A stretch of 64,000 bases of DNA from Taenia hydatigena. Lineage: Eukaryota; Platyhelminthes; Cestoda; Cyclophyllidea; Taeniidae. Where the stretch lies: positions 155,346-219,345 of the forward strand of contig JADWOT020001669.1 in the NCBI GenBank assembly GCA_036345935.2. The letters run 5' to 3'. The position numbers and the translations under genes were made by a program. This document shows positions 37,829 through 47,650 of this stretch, in pieces; positions within the stretch are counted from its first letter, which is position 1; every line of letters starts with the position of its first letter. The notes beneath the pieces were generated by a model that saw only the letters and a list, made by a program, of their open reading frames with translations, was not told the DNA's origin and made no database searches.

Positions 37829-38197
37829 CTAGTGTTTAGCACACATTACGTTCTACATGTATGTTGATCTGCTGTTGGTGAAACATCATGTTGGCCCTTC
37901 ATGTGTTTCGATCTGCTGCACGTTCCTCATTTGTGAATTGCTACTTTTAAATGCAAAAGAAACATGCAATTGCTTCTACTTGCCATATCATTTCCTAGGG
38001 TACAAATTCGTGTGAAGGAGTGCCTTGTTTGTGTTATAGCATTTAAACGAGTATTAGTGTAAGCTACACCTGTAGTGGAGGTGGGACTTATAGAAGAGGC
38101 GATGTTTGAGAAGAATGGATAAAAGAGGGTGTTATCGCATTTTGTTTGAAAGTAAAAATCGCCCTATAGGCGAAAGGGCGCGTCCTAGACTGAAATT

Positions 38198-38820
38198 TCA
38201 ATCTTTTGGTCGCGCCTCCTTGGTAAAAGCCTTTAGTACTCCTATCAGGGTTCGTTTAGTTCTTTCTACTTGTTCGTTGTCCTGAGGATGCCCTGGCGCC
38301 TTTGTGATTCCAAGGCATCTGCAGAGTTCAGCGAAGAGTCGGCTTTCGAAATTAGGACCTTGATCGCTATTGACTGATTCAGGCACTCCGTGTTGACAGA
38401 TCCAACGACTGAAAAAGGTTAACGCGACTGTATCGGCGTCTTGCGACTTCATGAGTTCTGCTTCGGCTACTTTTGTGAAGCAGTCAACTGTAACCAGAAT
38501 ATACCATTTTCCCCTTTTGGTAAGTGGCAAAATACCCACAATGTCTATACCTACTCGTTCGCCCGGAAACCCTGTAGGCATAGGCTGCAGGGGTGCAGTT
38601 GCCATGAATTGAGGGTTCTTGTAACTGCTGCAAGTAATGCAGGTTTGGCAGAAGTCATGCACGTCTGGGGAGAGAGAGGGCTACCAGTATCGCTTCATCG
38701 AGGCCTCCACCATCTTTTTCTCGCCTACGTGGCCCAATTGTTTGTGCAACTCTTGAGGGGCTGTTTGTATCAGGGAACCTGGAACAACCAGACGCTTGGA
38801 AGACGTGACGTCTTCTTGGT
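38198..38820 (-). pseudogene. Gypsy integrase fragment
   Basis: The zinc-binding pair HKQLGH (38746-38729) is followed, after a frameshift, by CQTCITC, completing the HHCC finger. The catalytic core is open from 38662: first D in GIDIVG, second D in NSDQGPNF, third E in DNEQVERT. In Ty3/gypsy integrases 35 residues separate the last two. Here I count 32, with the gap just before HPQ, so three residues seem lost. The frame stops soon after KAFTKEARPKD, without the C-terminal domain. The pieces would integrate DNA in a live element; this copy is dead. Confidence 0.85.
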
Positions 38821-38854
38821 ACCATAAGACCTCATCTTTCAAGGAGAGTTTGGA

Positions 38855-39766
38855 TTATTGTTGCCATATCTGCTTGGCTGCCTTGGTGGACGATTCCATC
38901 TCTTCCGTAGTGGGCATGGACGAGGATGCCAGAAACCTGTCGTATACCAGGGACGTGTCGGGCCTGTACTCTGTGTGTTGCTCCGCTGAGAGATGCCTGC
39001 AGAATGATGCATCCGCATTGCTATGCGAATTCCCTTTTCTGTACTGCACGGCAAAGTCATATTGTTGCAGTTCTTTGAACCAGCGTGCAATCGAACAGTT
39101 GATCTCCTACATTGTCTTTAACCAGGTCAACGCTTGATGGTCTGTTCTCACTATGAACTGTCTCGCTATGGGGTAGTGCTTGAAGTGCCGCACCATTGTA
39201 TGGTGACGAACAGTTCACGTTCTGCTGTACTCTTCTGTCCCACGTTTTGTTGAGTTTAGCACTAGCGTAGGCGATGACGTGTTCTCTGCCTTCTTTGTCT
39301 CTTTTCGAAAGTACACCGCCCACGGCCACGTTACTGGCGTCCGTGTTTAGTACAAAGGGTGGTGCGTTGTTCTCGAAGTTTGGCAAGGCCCAGGATTGGA
39401 ACGGAGCAGAGCTTTTGCTTTAGTTTTGTGGAGGCTTCGTCATGTTTGCTCTCCTGATTGAAATTCCTTTTCGCCTGCTTCTCGGTTAGCTTCTTGGCGA
39501 GGCCTTTGACGAAATGCCTATAGTAGTTTGTCGAACCGAAAAAACTGCGAAGCTCTGTCTGATTGGTTAATGTTTGCCAAGTTCTCACTTATACGACCTT
39601 CGGCGACTGTATGCCCCAAGAAGGTGACCGAACAACAGAGAAAATGGCAAATCTTTGCAATCAAGATCAAGCCTGCATCTTGCAGACGATCCAGCACTAG
39701 TTTAAGGTTGGAGTTTTGCTCGCGAAAGTCTCTACCAAAGACAAGGGCGTCATCAAGGTAGATTAT
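38855..39766 (-). pseudogene. Gypsy reverse transcriptase / RNase H fragment
   Basis: Begins IIYLDDALVFGRDF; YLDD (39760-39749) holds the paired catalytic aspartates of reverse transcriptase. It continues through TFLGHTV and, in another frame, ELRSFFGSTNYYRHFVKGLA, a thumb/connection signature. RNase H follows with VLNTDASNVAVGGVLSKRD and VIAYASAKLN. After a frameshift comes RTDHQALTWLKTM, interrupted by TAG at about 39109-39107, then ELQQYDFAVQYRKGNSHSNAD, the usual end of this domain. It is not functional. The missing fingers and palm region shows 5' truncation, common when reverse transcription aborts or after later deletion. Confidence 0.85.
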
Positions 39767-41271
39767 TTAGTATTTCTGACAAAACAAATCAGTGCTGCCT
39801 GCACCAGACGCTAAAAAGTAGTTTCAGCGTTACAGATTTAGAAAGACACTGTCTGCAATTCACAGAGCCCGCATCGTTGCTTCAACGCGCATTTAAATTG
39901 TATGACAAAAAAGAGTTGCAAAGGATAGTTTTAAATGACCCATAGAAATGCAATAACTGCTGAAAAAAGAAATCTGATGTAGTGTCTTTGTTTAGCCAAT
40001 CGATGCGCAAGTCGCATTATAATCTCGCCAACGTCTCATTAGACTTATAAGTGGCTTCATTTGATCAGGGTGAGGCATCGACTCCTTTGAAATAAAGTAC
40101 GAAATGCTGTGTGAGAATTTATTAGATTTGCTCAAGCCTCCGAGTCACATTTTCTCTTCGTCTTTGCTCATTCGATTATTGTGATCCAGGCTGTGACAAT
40201 CACATGGACTATGGATGCATAGAATTAAACTACATAGGAGCAGTTGAGCTTGCACACAGATCTCATCTCATAGCCAGTTCTTAAGGCAAAGTTTGATGGA
40301 GAGGTGTCCTGACCATGTTATGGGATTATTTTTGCAAATATGCAGCGCACAGCAAAAGACTTAAAGGGGATCACATGAGGGCATGTCGGCCATGAAAGTG
40401 TGTTGGTCGCGGCCTATTTGGCACGGCGATGGTAACCCGTTCGCACACGCTATGGAAGTCTAAATGCTACCAAGATTTATGGAAGAGTATGATAGAGTCA
40501 TTAGAACTTGATCATACACTGTAAAAGTGGCAATTATTTTGCTCACAAAATAAGATCATTATTTAGGAAAATTCCGCCTAAGATCATGTCTTTAATGTTT
40601 ACTATTAAAGAAAAAGGACAATTTCCATTTGGAGTTACAAAAATTCATCATTACGAAATAAAGACATTTATTTTATAAGTATTGTTAATTAAACGATGGA
40701 GCAAATTTGAGGGAAGGAGAATCACGTCAAAGTGAAGTCGAGCAGATAACCGGTGATAGCATAAAGAACTTGTAAAGTTTCCTGAAAATAGGTCTAACGT
40801 CATAAAATTATATGCTGGACATTTCACAAGCCTTGTCCGTTCTGCTTCCTTACTCTACTGCTTCACCCTAAAGAGTCGAGATCGTGCTGAGGGCCATAGC
40901 ACTCGGAGTTAACATTTCCAACTTATTACGCGGAACCTCATGGACATTGGAGCGCTACGAGGCATGAGTCGATAAGTGTGCACTTCGATAAGGCTTCATC
41001 TATACCGTCACGAAATCAGCATTGTGTTGCTCACTCACAGGCGTATTCACATCAGAGCCAAAATTGTGCGTCACCACTTTTGTGTGTGCAGTTTCCACCC
41101 GATCAAAACAATACTTAATGGCGGTTTCTGGTTGGCTATAAGCATTCTAACACTCGGTGCACATGGTAACGCTGCTCAGGGTTATCAATAATAGATAATG
41201 AAAGGAGTTGCTAGATTGTGAGAGCCAACACTATCAGACTATACACGCAGACTTTGTCTATCCCAGAGAGC
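39767..41271. other. Upstream region of Hsp70
   Basis: About 1.5 kb with no gene. I looked for heat-shock elements (inverted nGAAn units) and saw no convincing array. TATA-like sequence occurs at several places (for example near 40808 and 41190) but none is decisive. Confidence 0.4.
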
Positions 41272-43152
41272 ATGTTCGCAGGTCCGGCTATTGGTATTGA
41301 TTTAGGAACTACCTTCTCCTGCGTTGGCGTTTTTCGAAACGGCAATGTCGACATCATTTCTAACGCTCAGGGTTGCCGCAAAACTCCGAGCTACGTCGCA
41401 TTTACGGACAACGAACACCTTATTGGAGATGCTGCAAAGATGCAGGCTGCCGTGAATCCCACCAATACTGTGTATGATGTGAAACGTCTGATCGGATGTC
41501 GCTTCAATGATGAGGTCGTGAAAGGTGATAGGAGGCACTGGCCATTCAAGGTGATCAATTCAAAAGGGAAACCGAAGGTTGAAGTAAGGTGCTGTGGTAA
41601 GACAAAGCAATTCACTGCGGAGGAGATCTCATCCATGGTGCTGCTGGAGATGAAGAAGACAGCAGAGGCTTATTTGGGTGAGAAGGTGACAAATGCAGTT
41701 ATCACAGTGCCAGCCAATTTCAATAGCAATCAACGCCAGGCAACAATTAATGCTGGCAGAATAGCAGGTTTGAATGTGATGCGCATCATCAGTGAGCCAA
41801 TGGCAGCTGCTCTTGCCTACGGTTTAGGCAAGGGTGTCCACAGAGAGCGCAACGTGCTCATCTTCGATTTGGGTGGTGGTACCTTCGATGCGGCTATTAT
41901 GTCCATAGACAACGGAAAATTTGAGATGAAGGCTGTTGGCGGTGACACGCACTTGGGTGGTGGTGACTTTGACTCTCGACTGGTGGATTACTGTGTGAAG
42001 AAATTTGAGCAAGAACATGGAGGAATAGATTTGACAGCCAATGCAAAAGCCATCAGCCGTCTGAGAAGTGCGTGTGAGAATGCGAAAAGAACGTTGAGTT
42101 TGCTTGAGCACACGAGCATCGAGGTCGACACTTTGTTTGAGGGCATCGATTTCTCTGTGTCCATCTCAAGGCACCTTTTCAAGCAATTGTGCTCGGACCT
42201 CTTTGACAGGATGCTGGATATTATAAACGAGGTGTTGAGAGATGCGAAGTTGAGAAAGGCTGATATTCACGAAATACTATTGGTGGGTGGATCGACACGC
42301 ATTTTGAAGGTGCAGCACATGCTACAGGAATTCTTTGTTGGCTGTAAGTTTAACAAGTCTATCAACCCGGACGAAGCAGCAGCCTACGGTGCGGCGTTGT
42401 TAGCGTCAAACCAGATTGATAAAAAGCCGCCGGTAATGATGGAAGTGACACCACTATCATTGAATTTGGTGAAAAGTAGTGGTGAAATAACGCCGTTGAT
42501 AGAGCGCAATATGAAAATTCCAACGAAAAAGACAGGGACCCTCATTACCTTCTCCATGTATCAACAGGACTTGTTACTACGGGTATATGAAGGTGGGTGT
42601 GCATTAACAAATGACACCAAATTGCTCGGCAAGTTTCGCTTGTTAGGTACCCCGCCTTCACCGCGTGAGTTTCCACGGATAGAAATTACCTTTTCCATTG
42701 ACGAAAATGGCGTTCTCAGTGTGTCAGCAGTGGACAAGTTATCAAGGAAGCAGATTAATGTCTGTGTTAAGGACACGAGTTGCCTGTGGGAAGAGCAGAT
42801 CGAGCAGATGATTAATAAAGCTGAGAAGTTAAAGCAGGCGAGTGAGAAGCAGAGAAGTAAGATGGCAATGAGGAATATGCTAGAAGACTACATATTCACC
42901 ATACAGTCGGAAATAGAGAAGGATGAGGTAAGACAACTGACATCGGAGGAGCAACGCAAAAGTGTACGCACGATGTGTGAGAACACACTTGGTTGGATGG
43001 ACTTCGACCAAGATGCCACAAAGGAGGATTATGAGCATATGCGCAAAAAGGTGGAGAGCGTGTGCGGCTTCATTACGTCAGTGAAGAAACTCGGCTCGTC
43101 AACAGAGATTTCGAAGGCGAGGTCGCCAATTGGTAATTTGAATTGCCTCTAG
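41272..43152 (+). CDS. Hsp70 family chaperone, divergent, intronless, no EEVD tail
   Basis: 626 residues in one exon. The ATG at 41272 gives MFAGPAIGIDLGTT, matching the family N-terminus; the frame opens further upstream without an ATG. The ATPase domain is kept: D10 and T13 in IDLGTTFSCV, K71, E175, D199 with GGGT 201-204, D206, VGGSTRI near 338-344 and D367. Changes from cytosolic Hsc70 include Y149 to N, N174 to S, T177 to M and E231 to G. The inter-domain linker, normally DLLLLDV, reads PPVMMEV (386-392). The substrate domain (about 393-505) and lid follow. The C-terminus ends IGNLNCL, with no GGMP repeats, EEVD or ER signal, so it should not recruit TPR co-chaperones. A cytosolic ATP-dependent chaperone role is inferred. 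Tapeworms are known for expanded Hsp70 sets lacking EEVD. Lack of introns suggests amplification or retrocopy, but the frame is intact. Confidence 0.93.
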   Translation: MFAGPAIGIDLGTTFSCVGVFRNGNVDIISNAQGCRKTPSYVAFTDNEHLIGDAAKMQAAVNPTNTVYDVKRLIGCRFNDEVVKGDRRHWPFKVINSKGKPKVEVRCCGKTKQFTAEEISSMVLLEMKKTAEAYLGEKVTNAVITVPANFNSNQRQATINAGRIAGLNVMRIISEPMAAALAYGLGKGVHRERNVLIFDLGGGTFDAAIMSIDNGKFEMKAVGGDTHLGGGDFDSRLVDYCVKKFEQEHGGIDLTANAKAISRLRSACENAKRTLSLLEHTSIEVDTLFEGIDFSVSISRHLFKQLCSDLFDRMLDIINEVLRDAKLRKADIHEILLVGGSTRILKVQHMLQEFFVGCKFNKSINPDEAAAYGAALLASNQIDKKPPVMMEVTPLSLNLVKSSGEITPLIERNMKIPTKKTGTLITFSMYQQDLLLRVYEGGCALTNDTKLLGKFRLLGTPPSPREFPRIEITFSIDENGVLSVSAVDKLSRKQINVCVKDTSCLWEEQIEQMINKAEKLKQASEKQRSKMAMRNMLEDYIFTIQSEIEKDEVRQLTSEEQRKSVRTMCENTLGWMDFDQDATKEDYEHMRKKVESVCGFITSVKKLGSSTEISKARSPIGNLNCL

Positions 43153-43254
43153 CTCATTTGGTCCTGAAACGAGTAGTCAAAAAACTTGGAACCTCGTGAC
43201 CATGCCGTGATTACTTACTCCTAATCCAAGCCACATGGTTGCTATCCTTTTTGC

Positions 43255-43260
43255 ATTAAA
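43255..43260 (+). terminator. Putative poly(A) signal of Hsp70
   Basis: ATTAAA about 100 bases after the Hsp70 stop codon, the common variant of AATAAA. No experimental support. Confidence 0.4.
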
Positions 43261-46200
43261 TTAATCTTTCATGCACCCAATTAGTCATTTATTTTGCCCA
43301 TACGCATTCCTCCTAATACACTTCTTTTTTAATTCACCTACATCATGGTATCAGCCTAAAATTTTCAGGGGGGATTCTAGGGGTGACCTCTTCATAATTT
43401 CAATGGGAGTACTGCGGGTAATTCAATAATGGTCAATCGCTTTACGATACAAGTGACTGTAGCCAGGGTGGACATAACGCGGCAGATGGAGTAGGATCCC
43501 TAACCGAACTTACCGGTGGCGGAGGTATTCGTGTCAGATTTTAATGCTTCTGCGAGTTCTTTTGTGCCCATATACGCAATGATACCCAAACTTTTCATAA
43601 TCTGTCTTTCTCCACGAAAACACGCGTATTGATAATGGCATGTATGCCATCAAGCCTAGTCAAGATAATCTAAGTCAGACATTGGCATATCAAAAATGAT
43701 ACATTGCGCTTTTCTAACAATGGGTAATAATTATTTCATTATGCATTTTTGGATCAGCGCTAAGTGCTGATGGCTGTAATAGGATCCGCAGTGGATCTTA
43801 TCCAAAGTATTTGAATAGAAAGGACTCTTTCTACCAAGAAGATCCTTTCCTTAGAGTGGAAGGCGCTGACCATGGGATTGGCGATGGGTGTTTAAGGACT
43901 GTCTCCCTAGAGGCTAAGGCAAATCATTATGTTGAATAAAAACCAAAAAGTGTGATATAGCGATACGTTGAAAGAGCTGCGTGGAATATGGCGAGTATGT
44001 GAAAGGACTGAAGGCCATTGGAAGGAATGAAGGCATGAATGCAGGCTATGAGGACTAAGTTGGAAAATTAATGATGCAGACAATAAGCGCAGAGATTCGC
44101 GCCCGATTTATGTTTGCTGAACTTACCGCCGTTTGCGCTCACCCACCTCAAGGCGCTTCACATCGCTGTTCGAGTTGTCTTAGTTTGAGTTTGAACACCG
44201 AATACTTTGTGTTTTCTATGTTGTGCTCCGCGCCCATATGCACACATATATGCTTTGCCATTTCAGGCCCCGTCACTCTACTTATTTTTGAAGGCTCCAC
44301 TCATATTTAATGAGTAGCGAAATGATATTATTATAATGGAAAATTGGTGAGCTTAGTCTGAAGCAACTTTGCCTATTCATATTCCTGCAAACAAATAGAG
44401 GCGTCGTTTTTTGAAAGAAGAGGCTTCTTTAGTAAGTATAAGAAGCAATATGTCGGATTAACGGAAAAGGGATTGTAGTTTAATCCTTGTAGTTGGCGCT
44501 GTTTAGAACATAAGCCCAAGATATCCTTGCTTGGCGCTACAAGGAACTCTGATTTAAGCACAGGTTGAGCATGTGTGCCCTGTCCCTTTAACCAGTTAGT
44601 TAGTCCCAAATCTCCTTAGAGTTGTTTTGAGTAAACGCTTAAAGCGCAGGGAGTTAAGATTGGAGAATCCCTAAGGAATACTGTAACCATTCTTGTTATC
44701 TAATGAATTGGTCACAATTTACCAGCGTTTCAAAAGAACACCATCTATCACACGTAGGACAGCCTCTTAAACCCTGAGGTGAATGCGGCTTAGGTGTAGG
44801 TTTAAGAGGAAAATTGAAGCACTACGTAAATGAAAACCTGACGATGAACAGTCTAGCCGTGTTACGCGTATGTCAAGACCAGATTTTCTACGCAAGTTCC
44901 CCACTTCAAAGATTGATGCATGAATTAATGCAGACCAAAGGCAGGTTTTACCTTTTTGGAACAACTTGAAACATAAAGCGTTTAGCTTTCAATCCAATTT
45001 CGTAAAGCCCATTTTGGCTGCTACTCATGACAAAGGGGCTTTCTCACCTTAGGTTCCAAGTAAAAATATGTTTTATGAAGAAATAGCGAATCATTGTACT
45101 TTTTGCCTCGATAGAATACCCAAAAATAGCAAAAATTTCACCTCAAATATCTGCCGTTTCCTGCACTTTGCAAGTCTACGATTAGTGTCGCATGAGTGTA
45201 ACGAAGAGATTTTCTTGCCTTTGTTTTTGAGTTAAAGGTGTGTGCGTCTCGAAGAGGAAGCACATAAAAGAGAAAGTTTGAGAATAGCTACAGCATGTTG
45301 GTTTGCAATGATTACTTTTCTCTGCGATAGATCCCTTTCACCCAAACTGTAGCATGTCACAGGTAAAATTCATTGTAATCCTTTAAGTGGCACATACCAT
45401 TTGTCTTTATAAATGTAAGTGGATCTAGCTGTTAGCTCACTTTAAACTTTACTAGTGTCCACAAGATCTAGCTTGGTTAACATTTGACTCTTTACTAAAG
45501 CAGCAAGATGAGGATACCACCGGCATGTTCTGTGGGCAGGCCTCCCCAAAATCAACCCACCTTTTGAGCAGAAGCAAATGAGAGGTCAACTAGAGCTGGT
45601 TGGCAGCTTTGCATTGTCATGGAAGCCGAATGACAACCCCGCTATTTCTGACATTGAACGTGATTAGCACTTTAATTTCGTAAATAAACCCCCTCTACTT
45701 CAGATAATGCCTACCTGTTCATAGTACCCGAAATACTAGTATTTTTTTATCATATGAGATCGTTTCACTCTTGCGGGGGCGAACGAGGGGATCCTGTAAC
45801 ACTAGAATAGCCTTCTTCCACATGCTAACTTGGGCAGACCATAAGTTAAAAGTAGCGAAACTAGACTCCCATGAGTTAGGAGACATTTATTGACATTAAA
45901 TCTAGTTTTTAATGTAGACACCCAGTAATTTCATCCGTTTTGTCCATAGCTGTAATAAGTAACTCGGAAAAAATCGCTTATCAGCGTGACACTCAAGTCG
46001 AAGCCTGTTGGCACCCTTCCGCTGACTGATTCAAAAGTTATCAAATAAAGTCAACTTTCGCTATTTTAGAACAGTAAGGGAACCTGAGACAGGCTGCAGA
46101 CGCATAGTTTTCCGTCGTTCGCCTTTCTTTATACTTCATAAGTGCTAAAACATTCACTCGATTGCCACATTACCGAAGATTAAAAAGTTGGATGCTAATT

Positions 46201-47409
46201 GATTCTGCAGGCATTACTTGATTAGAGAGACTAGTTAATACTTTTCTGTTTCCCAATCGCCCAGATGTGCTTCGTGCGTGCGTTCGAATGAATGACTTTA
46301 TGGGCAGCAGCCGGAGAGATTAGCCGTTGAAAAAGGACCCGATTTGGGAAAATTGCACTCATGTTTGTTCCAGCACTCAAAAACTATTCCTTGATGCACA
46401 CATTAAAAGAGTGCTATGAGGACACTTTAATCTCCTTATGTTGTTCCATGCACGATTGCCTATTTAACCATCGAGAGGGAGATAGATAAAGGATCCTGAT
46501 CCATGGTCAAAGACAAACTCCAGCGAACAGGAGAAGGCAAAGGCAACACTCAAGGCAACAGACGCAAAAACATAATTTTACACGTTTATATATAAGGTCT
46601 GCCTATTAGATGGGAAAACTCGTCATGACTCCTCAGGCATTGTACTATTCAAACAATCGCATGAATTGAGGCTAATTGTTCAAACCGGTTTGATTCTTGC
46701 CTTAAAGCAGCAAAATCAGCATTGCCATTAACTAAGTTTATCATTCCAAGCACAAATGTTGCCATTATGAGTCTTAATGTAGCACATCCCTAGTAATCAC
46801 AAACCTCAAATGAACGCGTGTCACATATGTGTGACACGACAAACGAACAGCTATACAAGGAGTGTAGAGACCGTTTCGCAAGCCAATCGTGCCAGTCACT
46901 AAATTTTCATGCAAATCAAGATGCTTGATCTCAACGCCATTGATCTCTTTTGGCAATTCTGCTCGGTTAGGAGTTTCGTCCGGCTCATAACTGGATTCAG
47001 TGGTAGAAAATTCTGTTGGCCATAACGCGTGTCCACAGTTGGTCATTGAAATACCGGTCAAAAGGCATATTTAAGTTAAAAATACATTTTTTAATTCATT
47101 TCCTTGTGAATGGGTTTTCCGTCTGTTCCTTCTTGCCTTGTTGTTCTTACTTTTGAGCTGCTCGGTCGCATCTGTCCTGCTTCAATTCAGCTAGTAGGGA
47201 GGCAGAGGAAGTAACGTCAGTTCAGTTATTTCATATCCCTACACTTCAGCGCCATGAGAACGTCTTGCACTTCTGTATCCCTCACGCTTCTCTCACCTTC
47301 ACCTCCCCCAAGCCCAATATCAATTCTCCCCTCTCTCCTTCTCCTCCTCACCCTCATCGTGTGTCAGCGCCCTCCTCGTAGATGATTTAATTGACTAGAA
47401 AGACAGGTT
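43261..47409. other. No gene recognised
   Basis: AT-rich stretch with short open frames only. A 95-codon minus-strand frame at 46774-47061 matches nothing I know. A short near-palindrome (gtgtcacatatgtgtgacac) lies near 46819-46838. Confidence 0.45.
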
Positions 47410-47650
47410 AGAAGATCACGATGGGATAAAATGTGCTTTTACACCCAAGTACACATAAGCACACACACGTTTCTACTTGTTTTCGTAAGACATTAATCAA
47501 GATGTGCCTTCAAAAGGACGAGAATAAAAGTGAACAGTGACATACACACAAGCTTAAGCGTAGATACATAGTGGAAAGGGAGCGGGCGGCTTACACCGGA
47601 AAGCATACAACATTACCCTTTATTATAGAGCGTCATAGACTAGAAAGTGA
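47410..47650 (+). repeat. Dispersed repeat family R2, copy 2
   Basis: Direct-orientation counterpart of 21740-21990, aligned through gatgggat, cacataagcacacacac, acttgttttcg and aaaaggacgagaataaa. It might be an outlying part of the large segmental duplication, but intervening sequence (2 kb versus 4 kb) does not align by eye. Confidence 0.45.

Larger units (their letters stand above)
38170..39766 (-). mobile_element. Truncated Ty3/gypsy retrotransposon remnant
   Basis: The minus strand carries, in gypsy order, the end of reverse transcriptase (from the YLDD motif), RNase H and integrase. It starts abruptly at YLDD, contains several frameshifts and at least one in-frame stop, and ends after the integrase core. 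I see no gag, protease or LTRs. Just beyond the integrase end a short near-palindrome lies at 38160-38180 (cgccctataggcgaaagggcg). It lies between the two large duplicate segments, beside the Hsp70 gene. Confidence 0.85.

Noticed and set aside
41218..41271. Upstream extension of the Hsp70 frame by 18 codons
   Set aside because: It begins with GTG, has no ATG, and the family N-terminus aligns from the ATG at 41272.
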